Assembly (NCBI GenBank): GCA_009692985.1
Contig: SHYF01000006.1
Span: forward strand, 1 to 19,890
DNA from: Dehalococcoidia bacterium
Lineage (GTDB): Bacteria > Chloroflexota > Dehalococcoidia > Lucifugimonadales > SHYF01
DNA: 19,890 nucleotides
Reading direction: 5' to 3'
Shown here one piece after another: positions 13,468-19,890 of this stretch (position 1 is the first letter of the stretch; the number at the start of each line of letters is the position of its first letter). The translations under genes were made by a program, and so were the position numbers. The notes beneath the pieces were generated by a model. It did no database searches and was not told the DNA's origin. It worked only from the letters and a program-made list of their open reading frames with translations.

Positions 13468-13842
13468 ATGTTAACTGGTCCAGCTGTTGCACGAAGGCGG
13501 GTTCAAGGAATCTTCTTCGGCTGGTGGATCGTTGCGGCCGCATCCGTTCTATCGGCGTTGAACCAGGGCTTGCTGGGCCATGGTTTCACTATGTATTTCT
13601 TGCCTCTTCAAGCAGAGTTTGGCTGGAGCCGCGCGCTGCTATCCTCTGGCTTCGCTCTAAGCCACGTCGAAAGCGGGATACTCGGCCCAATTGCGGGCTG
13701 GCTGGCTGACCTGCGCGGCGACTATCGCCAGGCATTCACCATCCTTGCACTCTTCGCCGGCTTTGGCTCCCTGTTTTTTGCCTTTGCCAGCAAGCCCACC
13801 CGTAGGGCACGCCCACCTGCCGAAGAGGTGTCTGTTCACTAG
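13468..13842 (+). pseudogene. MFS transporter with large internal deletion
   Basis: The 124 residues join the two ends of a normally 400-430-residue major facilitator. FFGWWIVAAASVLSALNQGL and FLPLQAEFGWSRALLSSGF are the standard first helix and the loop into the second. GILGPIAGWLADL is the end of the helix 2 to 3 region. GDYRQAFTILALFAGFGSLF with a basic tail is the standard last helix (TM12) of the family. About 280-300 residues and some nine helices are missing, without loss of frame. The join falls at the GPxAGWxxD sequence, which occurs in both halves of MFS proteins. The ATG at 13468 has no Shine-Dalgarno sequence; a TTG at 13444 is an alternative start. It is probably non-functional as a transporter. 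Confidence 0.7.
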
Positions 13843-13872
13843 ATGAAATGTCGATATGGTTTTGACTATACT
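13843..13872 (+). promoter_or_regulatory. Candidate promoter of the ABM-domain gene
   Basis: ATGAAA (13843-13848, four of six) and TATACT (13867-13872, five of six) are separated by 18 nt and lie about 45 nt before the GTG start. It begins directly after the stop of the deleted MFS gene. Confidence 0.35.
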
Positions 13873-13916
13873 AGCCGCATGACAAGCGGCGATTTCAAAC
13901 ATGGAGGTTACTGAAC

Positions 13917-14255
13917 GTGATATCTATTTTTGTCACCATCCAGATCAAGCAGGGGTTCAAAGAGCGGTTTGTAAAGGCAAGTTTCGGTGATGCCCAAGGT
14001 TCGGTTAGAGACGAGCCGGGTTGCTTCCGGTTCGATATGCTCCAGGACAGTTCCGACCCCAACTGCTTTCACTTATACGAGGTTTATGCGGATGAGGCGG
14101 CTCTGGAGGCCCATAGGAATAGTCCCCATTACAAGACCTGGCGGGAAACGGTGGGGGACTGGTTTGACGGCCAGGCTAAGCGGGTAGCAATGTCAACCGT
14201 GTTTCCATCGGATGATGGATGGCGGAAGCAGAAGAGTCACCTGTTGAATTGGTAG
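13917..14255 (+). CDS. Antibiotic-biosynthesis-monooxygenase (ABM) domain protein
   Basis: The 112 residues form one ABM-type ferredoxin-like barrel. IFVTIQIKQGFKERFVKA is the first strand and helix, EPGCFRFDMLQDSSDPNCFH the middle strands, YEVYADEAALEAHRNSPHYKTW the conserved strand and helix with the HxxSxHY pattern. This wording is close to LsrG- and YgiN-like members, small dimeric enzymes that act on quinones or autoinducer-2-phosphate, and to many of unknown role. No partner gene fixes the substrate. The start is GTG at 13917 with GGAGG at 13903-13907, 9 nt upstream; there is no earlier start with a comparable ribosome site. Phosphofructokinase follows after 70 nt on the same strand. 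Confidence 0.82.
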   Translation: MISIFVTIQIKQGFKERFVKASFGDAQGSVRDEPGCFRFDMLQDSSDPNCFHLYEVYADEAALEAHRNSPHYKTWRETVGDWFDGQAKRVAMSTVFPSDDGWRKQKSHLLNW

Positions 14256-14325
14256 TCCAGCGCACGGCCATCACTCTGCATCGAGCGCAGGAGTGTTGTA
14301 GCGCGTTTGAGGTTGGGTACGTTTG

Positions 14326-15522
14326 ATGTCTGAGAGTACATCCGGCGGCAGGAATGCCATCGTCCTCCAATCAGGCGGCGTGACGGCTGTCATAAACCAG
14401 AGTCTCGCGGGAGTAGTCCAAGAGGCGCTCTGCCAACCTGCTATTGGGGAGATTTACGGTGCCGTCCACGGACTGGATGGCATCCTGGCGAAGGAAATCC
14501 GGGATCTCAAGCGCCAACCCAGGGGAACCTGGCCGGCGATAGGCAGGACGCCTGGAGCGGCCTTGGGATCGGCTCGGCGGAAGCTCCAGTCCCTAGAGGT
14601 GCCGCAGGTGCTCGATCGGCTTCGGGAGTTGGGAGTTGCTTATCTGTTCGCTATCGGCGGCAATGATTCGGCGGAGACGGCCCACTTGCTTGCCCGCGAG
14701 GCAGCATCCATAGGCTATGGACTGAATGTCGTGGGCGTGCCCAAGACAGTGGACAATGACCTGCCGGAGATGGACCACTGCCCAGGCTATGGCTCAGCCG
14801 CCCGGTTCGTCGCCCTGGCCACCATGGGCGCGGGAAGGGATGCCGAGTCCATGGGCCACGCTTCCCCAATCACAATCATTGAAGTGATGGGGCGCAATGC
14901 AGGGTGGCTGGCTGCTGCTGCTGCCTTGGGCAAGCGGGAGGAACGTGATGCGCCCCACGTTATCTGTGTTCCTGAGACTAGATTCGTCGAAGAGCGGTTC
15001 ATTGCGCAAATGGAAGAAGCCTACAAGAAATGGGGATTCGCCGTGGCAGTGGTCAACGAAAACATCAAGGACAGTCATGGCCCCGTGGGCCACATGGGAG
15101 ATCCACTGATTGTTGACGACTTTGGTCATCCTTACTACCAGAGCCCGGGCCAATACCTTGCGGGGCAGATCAGCCGGAGGTTAGGGGTGCGGGTGCGGTT
15201 CGAGAAGCCCGGCACCATCCAGCGATCGCTGACGGCGTGCACCTCAGACGTGGACGCGGCGGAGGCATACCTTGTTGGGAAGCAGGCTGTCCGGGCCGCG
15301 GTGTCTGGCCACACCGACGTTATGGTTACTTTGCTCAGATTGCCGTCCGAAACATACCATTGCGCTACCGGCCTGGCGCCCCTTGAGGCTATTGCTGCTC
15401 GGGAACGGGTAATGCCATCCAGTTACTTCGACGCCGCAACTGGACTGCCAACCAAAGAGTTCGCTGATTATGCCCGGCCTCTCCTTGGCGCACCGTTACC
15501 CCGGTTCGCACGGTTGCGCTAG
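14326..15522 (+). CDS. Phosphofructokinase, probably pyrophosphate-dependent
   Basis: The 398 residues belong to the PfkA fold and phosphorylate fructose-6-phosphate in glycolysis. The phosphoryl-donor motifs point to pyrophosphate rather than ATP. GGNDS (111-115) has Asp where ATP enzymes have Gly in GGDGS. PKTVDND (139-145) has Lys where ATP enzymes have Gly in PGTIDND. The catalytic Asp145 region and MGRNAGW (188-194) are intact. Asn for Asp at the third GGxDS position is shared, from memory, by the longer PPi-type clade. A PPi enzyme makes the step reversible, so it can serve gluconeogenesis too. There is no good Shine-Dalgarno sequence; ATG 14326 is preferred over an adjoining TTG at 14323. 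Confidence 0.88.
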   Translation: MSESTSGGRNAIVLQSGGVTAVINQSLAGVVQEALCQPAIGEIYGAVHGLDGILAKEIRDLKRQPRGTWPAIGRTPGAALGSARRKLQSLEVPQVLDRLRELGVAYLFAIGGNDSAETAHLLAREAASIGYGLNVVGVPKTVDNDLPEMDHCPGYGSAARFVALATMGAGRDAESMGHASPITIIEVMGRNAGWLAAAAALGKREERDAPHVICVPETRFVEERFIAQMEEAYKKWGFAVAVVNENIKDSHGPVGHMGDPLIVDDFGHPYYQSPGQYLAGQISRRLGVRVRFEKPGTIQRSLTACTSDVDAAEAYLVGKQAVRAAVSGHTDVMVTLLRLPSETYHCATGLAPLEAIAARERVMPSSYFDAATGLPTKEFADYARPLLGAPLPRFARLR

Positions 15523-15711
15523 ATTGGCCCCCTGTGGTCATCGCCGAGGTAACCTTCCACACATACCAACGTTGATGCGGGTCCAAGGTGGAGTTGCCAA
15601 TGTGCAGTTGAATGAGCACAAGCCTGGGTTGAGGACGAATTCACCGGTTCCACCCATTGCGTGGACGGCCTGGGGCTGCCTTTGCTTAGCTGGGTGCTAT
15701 CCCTGTGCCGC

Positions 15712-16311
15712 CTATCCGAATCGTTCCTCTTTCCAGGGGTCGGCGTTATTATGGTAGCCCAGTTGCTCCCAGAAGCCGGGCTTGTCCTGGGCCATAAGTT
15801 CCAGCCCGTTGACCCACTTGGCGCTTTTCCAGCCGTATCGGCTTGGCACCACCAGCCGCATGGGGCCGCCGTGGGCCTGCTCCAGGGCCGCGCCTTCATG
15901 GCGGTGGGCCAAAAGAACATCTGCCTCCATGAGCACGTCCAGGGGCAGGTTGGTGGTGTATCCACCGTAGCTGCGCACCATAACGTACCTGGCATCGGGA
16001 CGTGGTATGGCCCGCTGCATAACATCTCGGAACGGCACGCCCTCCCATAGGTTGTCCATCCTGCTCCACTGGGTAACGCAATGGAAGTCCCGCGTTATTG
16101 CCATCTGGGGCATTGCCAGGAACTCCTCCCAGGTGAACACAGTGTCTTGCTCCACCAGGCCGGACACCCTCAGCCTCCACGCCTTCAGGTCAATCCGGGG
16201 AGAGGCCCCGTATGTCATTTCAGGGAACTTCTCTGTCACGTACTGGCCCGGAGGGGCTTTTATGCCCTCTTTAGGTTGGATTTTTGTCGTGTGGCCAAGC
16301 TTCTTGAGCAT
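15712..16311 (-). CDS. Sulfite-oxidase-type molybdopterin oxidoreductase
   Basis: The 199 residues form a compact sulfite-oxidase-fold Moco domain (PF00174). DFHCVTQWSRMDNLWEGVPF carries the molybdenum-ligating Cys78. The conserved segments YGGYTTNLPLDVLMEADVLL, AHGGPMRLVVPSRYGWKSAK and KPGFWEQLGYHNNADPWKEE are all present. There is no signal peptide or Tat motif, so unlike MsrP/YedY it should act in the cytoplasm. There is no haem domain or dimerisation domain, and no membrane haem partner gene follows. The substrate is unknown. Its ATG at 16311 is preceded by AGGAGG about 7 nt away, and the minus-strand promoter at 16376-16403 serves it. It is divergent from ccmA. The 189 nt between this gene and the phosphofructokinase gene show nothing recognisable. 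Confidence 0.9.
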   Translation of the reverse strand: MLKKLGHTTKIQPKEGIKAPPGQYVTEKFPEMTYGASPRIDLKAWRLRVSGLVEQDTVFTWEEFLAMPQMAITRDFHCVTQWSRMDNLWEGVPFRDVMQRAIPRPDARYVMVRSYGGYTTNLPLDVLMEADVLLAHRHEGAALEQAHGGPMRLVVPSRYGWKSAKWVNGLELMAQDKPGFWEQLGYHNNADPWKEERFG

Positions 16312-16375
16312 GGTCGCGCCCTCCTGACTGTGGTTTGGCCTACCATGTGCATTGCTGCGGGATACAGGCTACCAG

Positions 16376-16403
16376 ATTACACTTTCGCCTGCTGGCATGT
16401 AAA
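16376..16403 (-). promoter_or_regulatory. Candidate promoter of the molybdoenzyme gene
   Basis: On the minus strand TTTACA (16398-16403) and TGTAAT (16376-16381), each five of six matches to consensus, are 16 nt apart. Transcription would start near 16369, about 58 nt before the start codon. Confidence 0.45.
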
Positions 16404-16487
16404 GCGTGGCGCTTCTCGCTGTTTGTCTGTAAGCTATTGTGTTGTGGACGATGTTACTGATAACCCATGCCGAGAGAGAGCGGAGCG

Positions 16488-17222
16488 ATGAGTAGCGCCA
16501 CCATTGCGCAGCCTTCTGCCATCCAAGTCAAGGGCTTGTACAAGTCCTATGGTGCCGGCCCCGTCCTCCACAATCTTGACCTGGACGTTGGTTGGGGCGA
16601 GCGGCTTGTCCTATTCGGAGGTAACGGTTCGGGTAAGACCACCCTTGTCAAGACGCTGGCGACCCTGGCGCGTCCCGACGCCGGCCAGGTGCAAATCGCC
16701 GGCTGGGATTGCCGGCGGCAGGGCGCTATGCTGCGCCGATCCATTGGCGTGGTGGGCCATCAGCCACTTCTCTACGAAGAGCTAACAGGCTACGAAAACT
16801 TGCGCTTCTATGGCAGGATGTACCGCGTCCCGCAGCTAGATGAGCGCATTCAGCTTTTGGCGGAAATGGTGGGCGTGGCGCAGCAGCTACAGGCTAGAGT
16901 ACGCACCCTCTCCCACGGCATGCAAAAGCGCCTCTCCCTGGCCCGCGCCCTCCTGCACGACCCGCCGGTGCTGCTGCTGGACGAGCCTGAAGCCGGCCTG
17001 GACCAGAAGGCATTGGAAAGGCTGGACGATGTGCTGGCGTCCAAAGAAGGCCATCCCAGAGCCGTGCTGATGACCACTCACAACGTGGAGCGTGGGCTGG
17101 CCCTGGCGGATAGGGTGGCTATCCTGGCGCGAGGGCGCATCGCCTACCAGGCTGAGGCAAAGGGCCTGGACGTGGCCGCCTTTCGCCAGACCTACAATAG
17201 CTACCTGGGTGCCGCCCAATGA
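16488..17222 (+). CDS. ccmA: Haem-exporter ATPase CcmA
   Basis: The 244 residues are one ABC ATPase domain: Walker A GGNGSGKT (44-51), Q-loop VVGHQPLLYEELTGYENLRF, signature LSHGMQKRLSLARALL, Walker B VLLLDEPEAGLD and H-loop LMTTHN. With CcmB and CcmC it powers release of haem-loaded CcmE in cytochrome c maturation system I. YEELTGYENLRFYGRMY is typical CcmA wording, and ccmB, ccmC and ccmD follow directly. The start is uncertain: ATG 16488 gives MSSATIAQPS and has purine-rich GAGAGAGCGGAG very close by; ATG 16467 would add seven residues but lacks a ribosome site. The stop overlaps ccmB by 4 bp (ATGA), so translation is coupled. Confidence 0.9.
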   Translation: MSSATIAQPSAIQVKGLYKSYGAGPVLHNLDLDVGWGERLVLFGGNGSGKTTLVKTLATLARPDAGQVQIAGWDCRRQGAMLRRSIGVVGHQPLLYEELTGYENLRFYGRMYRVPQLDERIQLLAEMVGVAQQLQARVRTLSHGMQKRLSLARALLHDPPVLLLDEPEAGLDQKALERLDDVLASKEGHPRAVLMTTHNVERGLALADRVAILARGRIAYQAEAKGLDVAAFRQTYNSYLGAAQ

Positions 17223-17893
17223 GCGACTTCCTTTTGCCTGTCCTCACCATCGCGTGGAAGGACGTGCTGCTGGAGCTACGCACCAAAGAGGTAGTGACAT
17301 CTGTCCTGATGTTCGCGCTGCTGGCGATGGTCACATTCAGTTTCGCCTTTGATCCGTCGCCCCAGGTGATAACGTTGGTGGCTCCAGGTATCCTGTGGGT
17401 CGCCTTTACATTCGCGGGCATCCTGGGCTTCAACCGGGCTTTCACATTGGAGAAAGAGAACGGCAGCCTGGAGGGGTTGCTCCTATGCCCCGTGAGCCGC
17501 GATGTCCTTTACTTTGGCAAACTGCTGGGTATTTTCCTGTTCATGATGGTCATGGAACTAATGCTGCTGCCATTCTTTGCCGTCATCTATAACCTACCGG
17601 TGCTGGACATAAAGCTGCTACTGCTATCGGCGCTGGCGACGCTGGGCTTTTCAGGCGTGGGTGCGCTCTTCTCCGCCATAGCCGTGAACACGCGGTCGCG
17701 AGAGATCATGCTGCCGGTGCTGCTACTGCCAGTGGCGTCGCCGATTGTGATCGCAGCGGTGGAGTCTACGCGGGCGGTGCTGGAGGGGGCATCCTGGGGG
17801 GAAATGGGACGCTGGTTGGGCCTAGTCGCGGCCTTTGATGTGATATTCTTAATTGTCTCCTCTTTTGTGTTTGGCGCAGTGCTGGAGGAATAA
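17219..17893 (+). CDS. ccmB: Haem-exporter membrane subunit CcmB
   Basis: The 224 residues form a six-helix CcmB protein. The N-terminus AWKDVLLELRTKEVVTSVLM is characteristic. The conserved loop NRAFTLEKENGSLEGLLLCP before helix 3 and SREIMLPVLLLPVASPIVIA are family signatures. CcmB is the channel-forming partner of CcmA and binds CcmC and CcmD in the inner membrane. Its ATG overlaps the ccmA stop codon and ccmC starts 2 nt after its own stop, so the genes are co-translated. Size and motifs agree with bacterial CcmB (about 220 residues). I see nothing unusual. Confidence 0.93.
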   Translation: MSDFLLPVLTIAWKDVLLELRTKEVVTSVLMFALLAMVTFSFAFDPSPQVITLVAPGILWVAFTFAGILGFNRAFTLEKENGSLEGLLLCPVSRDVLYFGKLLGIFLFMMVMELMLLPFFAVIYNLPVLDIKLLLLSALATLGFSGVGALFSAIAVNTRSREIMLPVLLLPVASPIVIAAVESTRAVLEGASWGEMGRWLGLVAAFDVIFLIVSSFVFGAVLEE

Positions 17894-17895
17894 CA

Positions 17896-18639
17896 ATGGC
17901 AGGCAAACCGATGTCAGCAGCAAATGCACCAGGCTCCACGAAGGCGGTGGGTATCCTTGACGCTTCCGCTATTCGCACCGGGCTCCTGGTGGTTAGTGCC
18001 ATCCTCATGTTTGCAGACCTGGCCATGATATTCATGCGAATGCCTGTAGAGCAGTCCACGGGCAACCTGTTCCTCATCTTTTATTTCCACGTGCCCATTG
18101 CCATCGTCTCTTTCGTTGCCTTCTTCGTCACGTTATGCGCCAGCGTACTATATCTGATAAGCCGGAAAGACGTGTGGGACTCCATAGCCCACGCCTCAGC
18201 GGAGATCGGCGTCTTGTACATATCCCTTGTCTTGATAACAGGCTCCATTTGGGCTAAGCCAGCCAACGGCGTATGGTGGACATGGGACCCACGGCTCACC
18301 ACCTCGCTCATCCTATGGCTCATCTACGTGGGCTATTTGATGGTTCGGGCATATGCTGCTACTCCAAACCAGGGAGCCAGGTTTGCGGCAGTTGTTGGAA
18401 TCGTTGGTTTCATTGACGTGCCCATTGTTTACCTATCCGCCGTGTGGTGGAGGAATGCCATTCACCCCAATCTGTACCTTGGCCCCCTGGCGCCAAAGGG
18501 CGCTTTGAACTCTGAGATGGCGCTGGGTTTTCTATTCTCATTCATCACATTCGTATCGTTGTTCCTTTACCTCCTTTGGGAGCGGGCATCGTTGCGAATG
18601 GACGAAATAGCCGTGAAATCAATCCTTAGCGAAACTTGA
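17896..18639 (+). CDS. ccmC: Haem handling protein CcmC
   Basis: The 247 residues form a six-helix membrane protein with the tryptophan-rich WWD haem-binding motif ANGVWWTWDPRLTTSLILW (WWTWDPRLT at 127-135). The two axial haem-ligand histidines are likely His65 in FYFHVPIA and His190 in WWRNAIHPN. CcmC loads haem onto the chaperone CcmE on the outer face of the membrane. A 20-residue N-terminal extension with low complexity precedes the first helix. GGAGG at 17884-17888, inside the end of ccmB, is 7 nt before the ATG. ccmE, ccmF and ccmH are not in the window, so the rest of the pathway must be encoded elsewhere. Confidence 0.95.
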   Translation: MAGKPMSAANAPGSTKAVGILDASAIRTGLLVVSAILMFADLAMIFMRMPVEQSTGNLFLIFYFHVPIAIVSFVAFFVTLCASVLYLISRKDVWDSIAHASAEIGVLYISLVLITGSIWAKPANGVWWTWDPRLTTSLILWLIYVGYLMVRAYAATPNQGARFAAVVGIVGFIDVPIVYLSAVWWRNAIHPNLYLGPLAPKGALNSEMALGFLFSFITFVSLFLYLLWERASLRMDEIAVKSILSET

Positions 18640-19284
18640 CCATAGGGCAAGCAGATGCAACAAGCAAGAAAACTCGCATATTCGCTGGTGGTGGCAACAC
18701 TTTTGTTCCTGGCAATCGGAGGGATCGCCCTGGCGCAAGGCGGCGGAGCAGGCGAGGATGTAAAACGAACATACCTGCCGTACCTGCTGGGCGTCTACAC
18801 AATCACGTGGTTGGCATTCTTCGCCTACGCCTTCTACATCACGCGGCGGCAAAGGGAGCTGCGGCGTCAGATAGACGAGTTGCGCAGCAAACTGGAAGAG
18901 AAGAAGGGGTAGTGCCGATTGCCAGTGTTCCAGGGCCGGCAGACTGGCAGCCTTGGGCTCCGCCAGCGCCGTGTGATAACCGGTGGTCTTTGCTCGGTTT
19001 AGAATGATGGTCTGGTCCAAGGGCGACCCCATTGTCCAGTATTTGTATCCGTCTATGTCGAAATAGGTGTATGCTTTACCTTTGTACCGCTCCTTGTAGC
19101 CGAACTCCATGATAGTTCGCACCATGCCCAAAAACCTGGTATCCGCAGTCCGATCGCGCACGGTGTATTCATGCGGCATCTGGGGCATGGACTTAGCGTA
19201 CACCCACTTCACGGATGCGATGTAGGCCCGCAGCTCCACCATGTCGATTCCGATGTACTGGCGCAGTGTTCCAATATTATCCAT
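18619..19284 (-). CDS. Conserved hypothetical protein, read-through at its 3' end (probably degraded)
   Basis: The frame runs 221 residues from the ATG at 19284. Only the first 95 or so (to about 19000) look like a genuine protein: SVKWVYAKSMPQMPHEYTV, then MEFGYKERYKGKAYTYFDID and GYKYWTMGSPLDQTIILNRA. From memory this HEYT...YWTMG...NR pattern belongs to a family of short uncharacterised bacterial and phage proteins that end soon after NRA. Here the frame lacks a stop and continues antisense through all of ccmD into the end of ccmC, with composition unlike a protein. The natural stop appears lost. The start overlaps the stop of the cupin gene (TAATG), which hints at coupling. Function is unknown; no catalytic motif is recognised. 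Confidence 0.5.
   Translation of the reverse strand: MDNIGTLRQYIGIDMVELRAYIASVKWVYAKSMPQMPHEYTVRDRTADTRFLGMVRTIMEFGYKERYKGKAYTYFDIDGYKYWTMGSPLDQTIILNRAKTTGYHTALAEPKAASLPALEHWQSALPLLLFQFAAQLVYLTPQLPLPPRDVEGVGEECQPRDCVDAQQVRQVCSFYILACSAALRQGDPSDCQEQKCCHHQRICEFSCLLHLLALWSSFAKD
18655..18912 (+). CDS. ccmD: CcmD-like small membrane protein
   Basis: The 85 residues are in the ccmD position, 15 nt after ccmC. The order is a signal-like hydrophobic segment (8-26, ending ALAQG), a periplasmic linker, a transmembrane helix LPYLLGVYTITWLAFFAYAF (41-60) and a charged coiled coil ITRRQRELRRQIDELRSKLE. Classical CcmD is about 70 residues with one helix and a basic cytoplasmic tail, and stabilises the CcmABC complex for release of haem-loaded CcmE. 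The YLPYLLGVYTITW and YITRRQREL wording matches the family. The extra N-terminal hydrophobic segment is found in some distant CcmD relatives. A minus-strand frame stays open across the whole gene (see 18619-19284); operon position favours this plus-strand reading. Confidence 0.8.
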   Translation: MQQARKLAYSLVVATLLFLAIGGIALAQGGGAGEDVKRTYLPYLLGVYTITWLAFFAYAFYITRRQRELRRQIDELRSKLEEKKG

Positions 19285-19553
19285 TACACGCTCGTCGGAT
19301 TGTCCAACTCTGACCGCCTCACTGTCCCGTCCCCAATTTCGATCTCGGCGCGCCCGGCCAGGCTCACCACGTACTGCCGTTGCTGGGCGGGGTGCCACTC
19401 CCGAAGGTAGCCAGGCGGGTAGCGGTTGAACCGGACTCCCTTGGCAGCTCGCAGCTGGGTGGCCTCGGACTCTCCTCCCGTGGCAAATGGCAAATCAACG
19501 TCCTCAAAATGCGACTTCCCGTCTGAGCCGGTGTAAATGCGGACTACCTTCAT
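19284..19553 (-). pseudogene. Cupin-like protein, truncated at the C-terminus
   Basis: The 89 residues begin MKVVRIYTGSDGKSHFEDVD and continue with WHPAQQRQYVVSLAGRAEIEIGDGTVRR, the first cupin motif of a family of about 115-130-residue small cupins. The sequence then changes to SELDNPTSV and stops. The second cupin motif (normally PGDVLLAEDxTGxGH-like) is missing, so the barrel would be incomplete. The ATG at 19553 has a good AAGGAGG Shine-Dalgarno sequence, so translation is likely still initiated. The stop TAA overlaps the ATG of the next minus-strand gene. The simplest reading is a deletion that fused the 5' half of a cupin gene to the neighbourhood of the next one. Confidence 0.6.
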
Positions 19554-19582
19554 GGGAGCCTCCTTCTCGTTCGGATTCGTAG

Positions 19583-19602
19583 GGGCGCGGCATGCCGCGC
19601 CC
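19583..19602. repeat. Perfect 20-bp palindrome between galU and the cupin fragment
   Basis: GGGCGCGGCA at 19583-19592 is followed immediately by its exact complement TGCCGCGCCC at 19593-19602, embedded in GTAGGG on the left side. From memory, GTAGGGGCG-type palindromes with a GGCATGCC centre recur in intergenic regions of diverse environmental bacteria. No T-tract follows on either strand, so it is not a standard terminator. Confidence 0.65.
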
Positions 19603-19611
19603 GCATCCCTC

Positions 19612-19890
19612 TTACAGGTCTCTTAGCCACGTTCTGACCTGCGCCGAGGTGTCAGGACGGCTCAGCGCAATATGCAGCGATGCGTGCAGCAGGCCCAGTG
19701 GCGTGCCGCAGTCGTACCGGGTGCCGGCGAACCTGTAGGCGTAGGTTGGCTGGCGCTTCATGGCCAGGGCAATGCCGTCTGTAAGCTGGATTTCGCCGAT
19801 GGCGCCGGGCCGCGTCTTCGCCAGGGCATCGAACACATCAGGCATGAGTATGTACCTGCCTACGATGCCAAGGTTGGATGGCGCTACATC
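19612..19890 (-). CDS. galU: UTP-glucose-1-phosphate uridylyltransferase, C-terminal part (partial, runs off the right edge)
   Basis: Ninety-two codons to the stop at 19612 are inside the window; the 5' end lies outside. The sequence SNLGIVGRYILMPDVFDAL, then GAIGEIQLTDGIALAM and YRFAGTRYDCGTPLGLLHA is the conserved C-terminal region of bacterial GalU. That enzyme makes UDP-glucose from UTP and glucose-1-phosphate for envelope polysaccharides. EIQLTD and the RYDCG motif, which contribute to the sugar-nucleotide site, are intact. An internal ATG at 19845 is not the start, because clear GalU sequence precedes it. It is separated from the truncated cupin gene by the 20-bp palindrome. Related nucleotidyltransferases lack the exact YDCGTxLG wording, so the assignment is fairly secure. 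Confidence 0.9.
   Translation of the reverse strand, partial: DVAPSNLGIVGRYILMPDVFDALAKTRPGAIGEIQLTDGIALAMKRQPTYAYRFAGTRYDCGTPLGLLHASLHIALSRPDTSAQVRTWLRDL

Noticed and set aside
15523..15711. Possible gene or transposase remnant between phosphofructokinase and the molybdoenzyme
   Set aside because: Short frames here match nothing I recognise. No repeat ends or RNA fold stand out.
1..19890. CRISPR array, prophage or defence island
   Set aside because: No regularly spaced repeats, cas, integrase, capsid or restriction genes were seen. The only toxin-antitoxin trace is the HicB fragment.

Overview
This window looks like an ordinary chromosomal stretch from a moderately GC-rich, free-living bacterium. 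My best guess is Chloroflexota, possibly Dehalococcoidia-like. That guess is inference from gene style and the intergenic repeat types, not from a phylogenetic marker I could test. Most genes are housekeeping or common accessory genes. There is no CRISPR array, prophage, intact transposase or obvious defence island. I did not find a convincing new multi-gene system. The unusual material is gene decay (an internally deleted transporter, a HicB antitoxin remnant, a clipped cupin, a split EamA transporter) and several kinds of palindromic intergenic repeat.

Layout, left half (+ strand). The window opens with the end of an EamA-type transporter, split into two reading frames. A tRNA-Ile(GAT) with encoded CCA follows, behind a textbook sigma-70-type promoter. 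Next are the membrane protease regulators hflK and hflC, then plsY (phospholipid synthesis) overlapping a small zinc-finger membrane protein. A DinB-fold protein, the excision-repair ATPase uvrA with a HicB-like fragment at its 3' end, a VOC-fold protein, a PaaI-type thioesterase and an acyl-CoA dehydrogenase complete this half. The last two form a small acyl-CoA pair.

Middle. A minus-strand pair encodes a thiamine-diphosphate enzyme of the acetolactate synthase type and a ribose-5-phosphate isomerase B. It converges on the acyl-CoA dehydrogenase gene. Divergent from it are a collapsed MFS transporter, an ABM-domain protein and a pyrophosphate-type phosphofructokinase.

Right half. A minus-strand sulfite-oxidase-type molybdoenzyme is divergent from ccmA-ccmB-ccmC-ccmD, the haem-export part of cytochrome c maturation system I. 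The ccm operon runs into a damaged minus-strand block: a conserved hypothetical gene whose frame stays open across ccmD, and a truncated cupin. The window ends inside the 3' part of a UTP-glucose-1-phosphate uridylyltransferase gene.

Gaps. The two longest gene-free stretches (about 5271-5644 and 13132-13467) hold palindromic repeats and candidate promoters. Several genes have open frames that run upstream through such repeats. For dinB, uvrA, the thioesterase and the acyl-CoA dehydrogenase I moved the start inward to the codon with a proper Shine-Dalgarno sequence.
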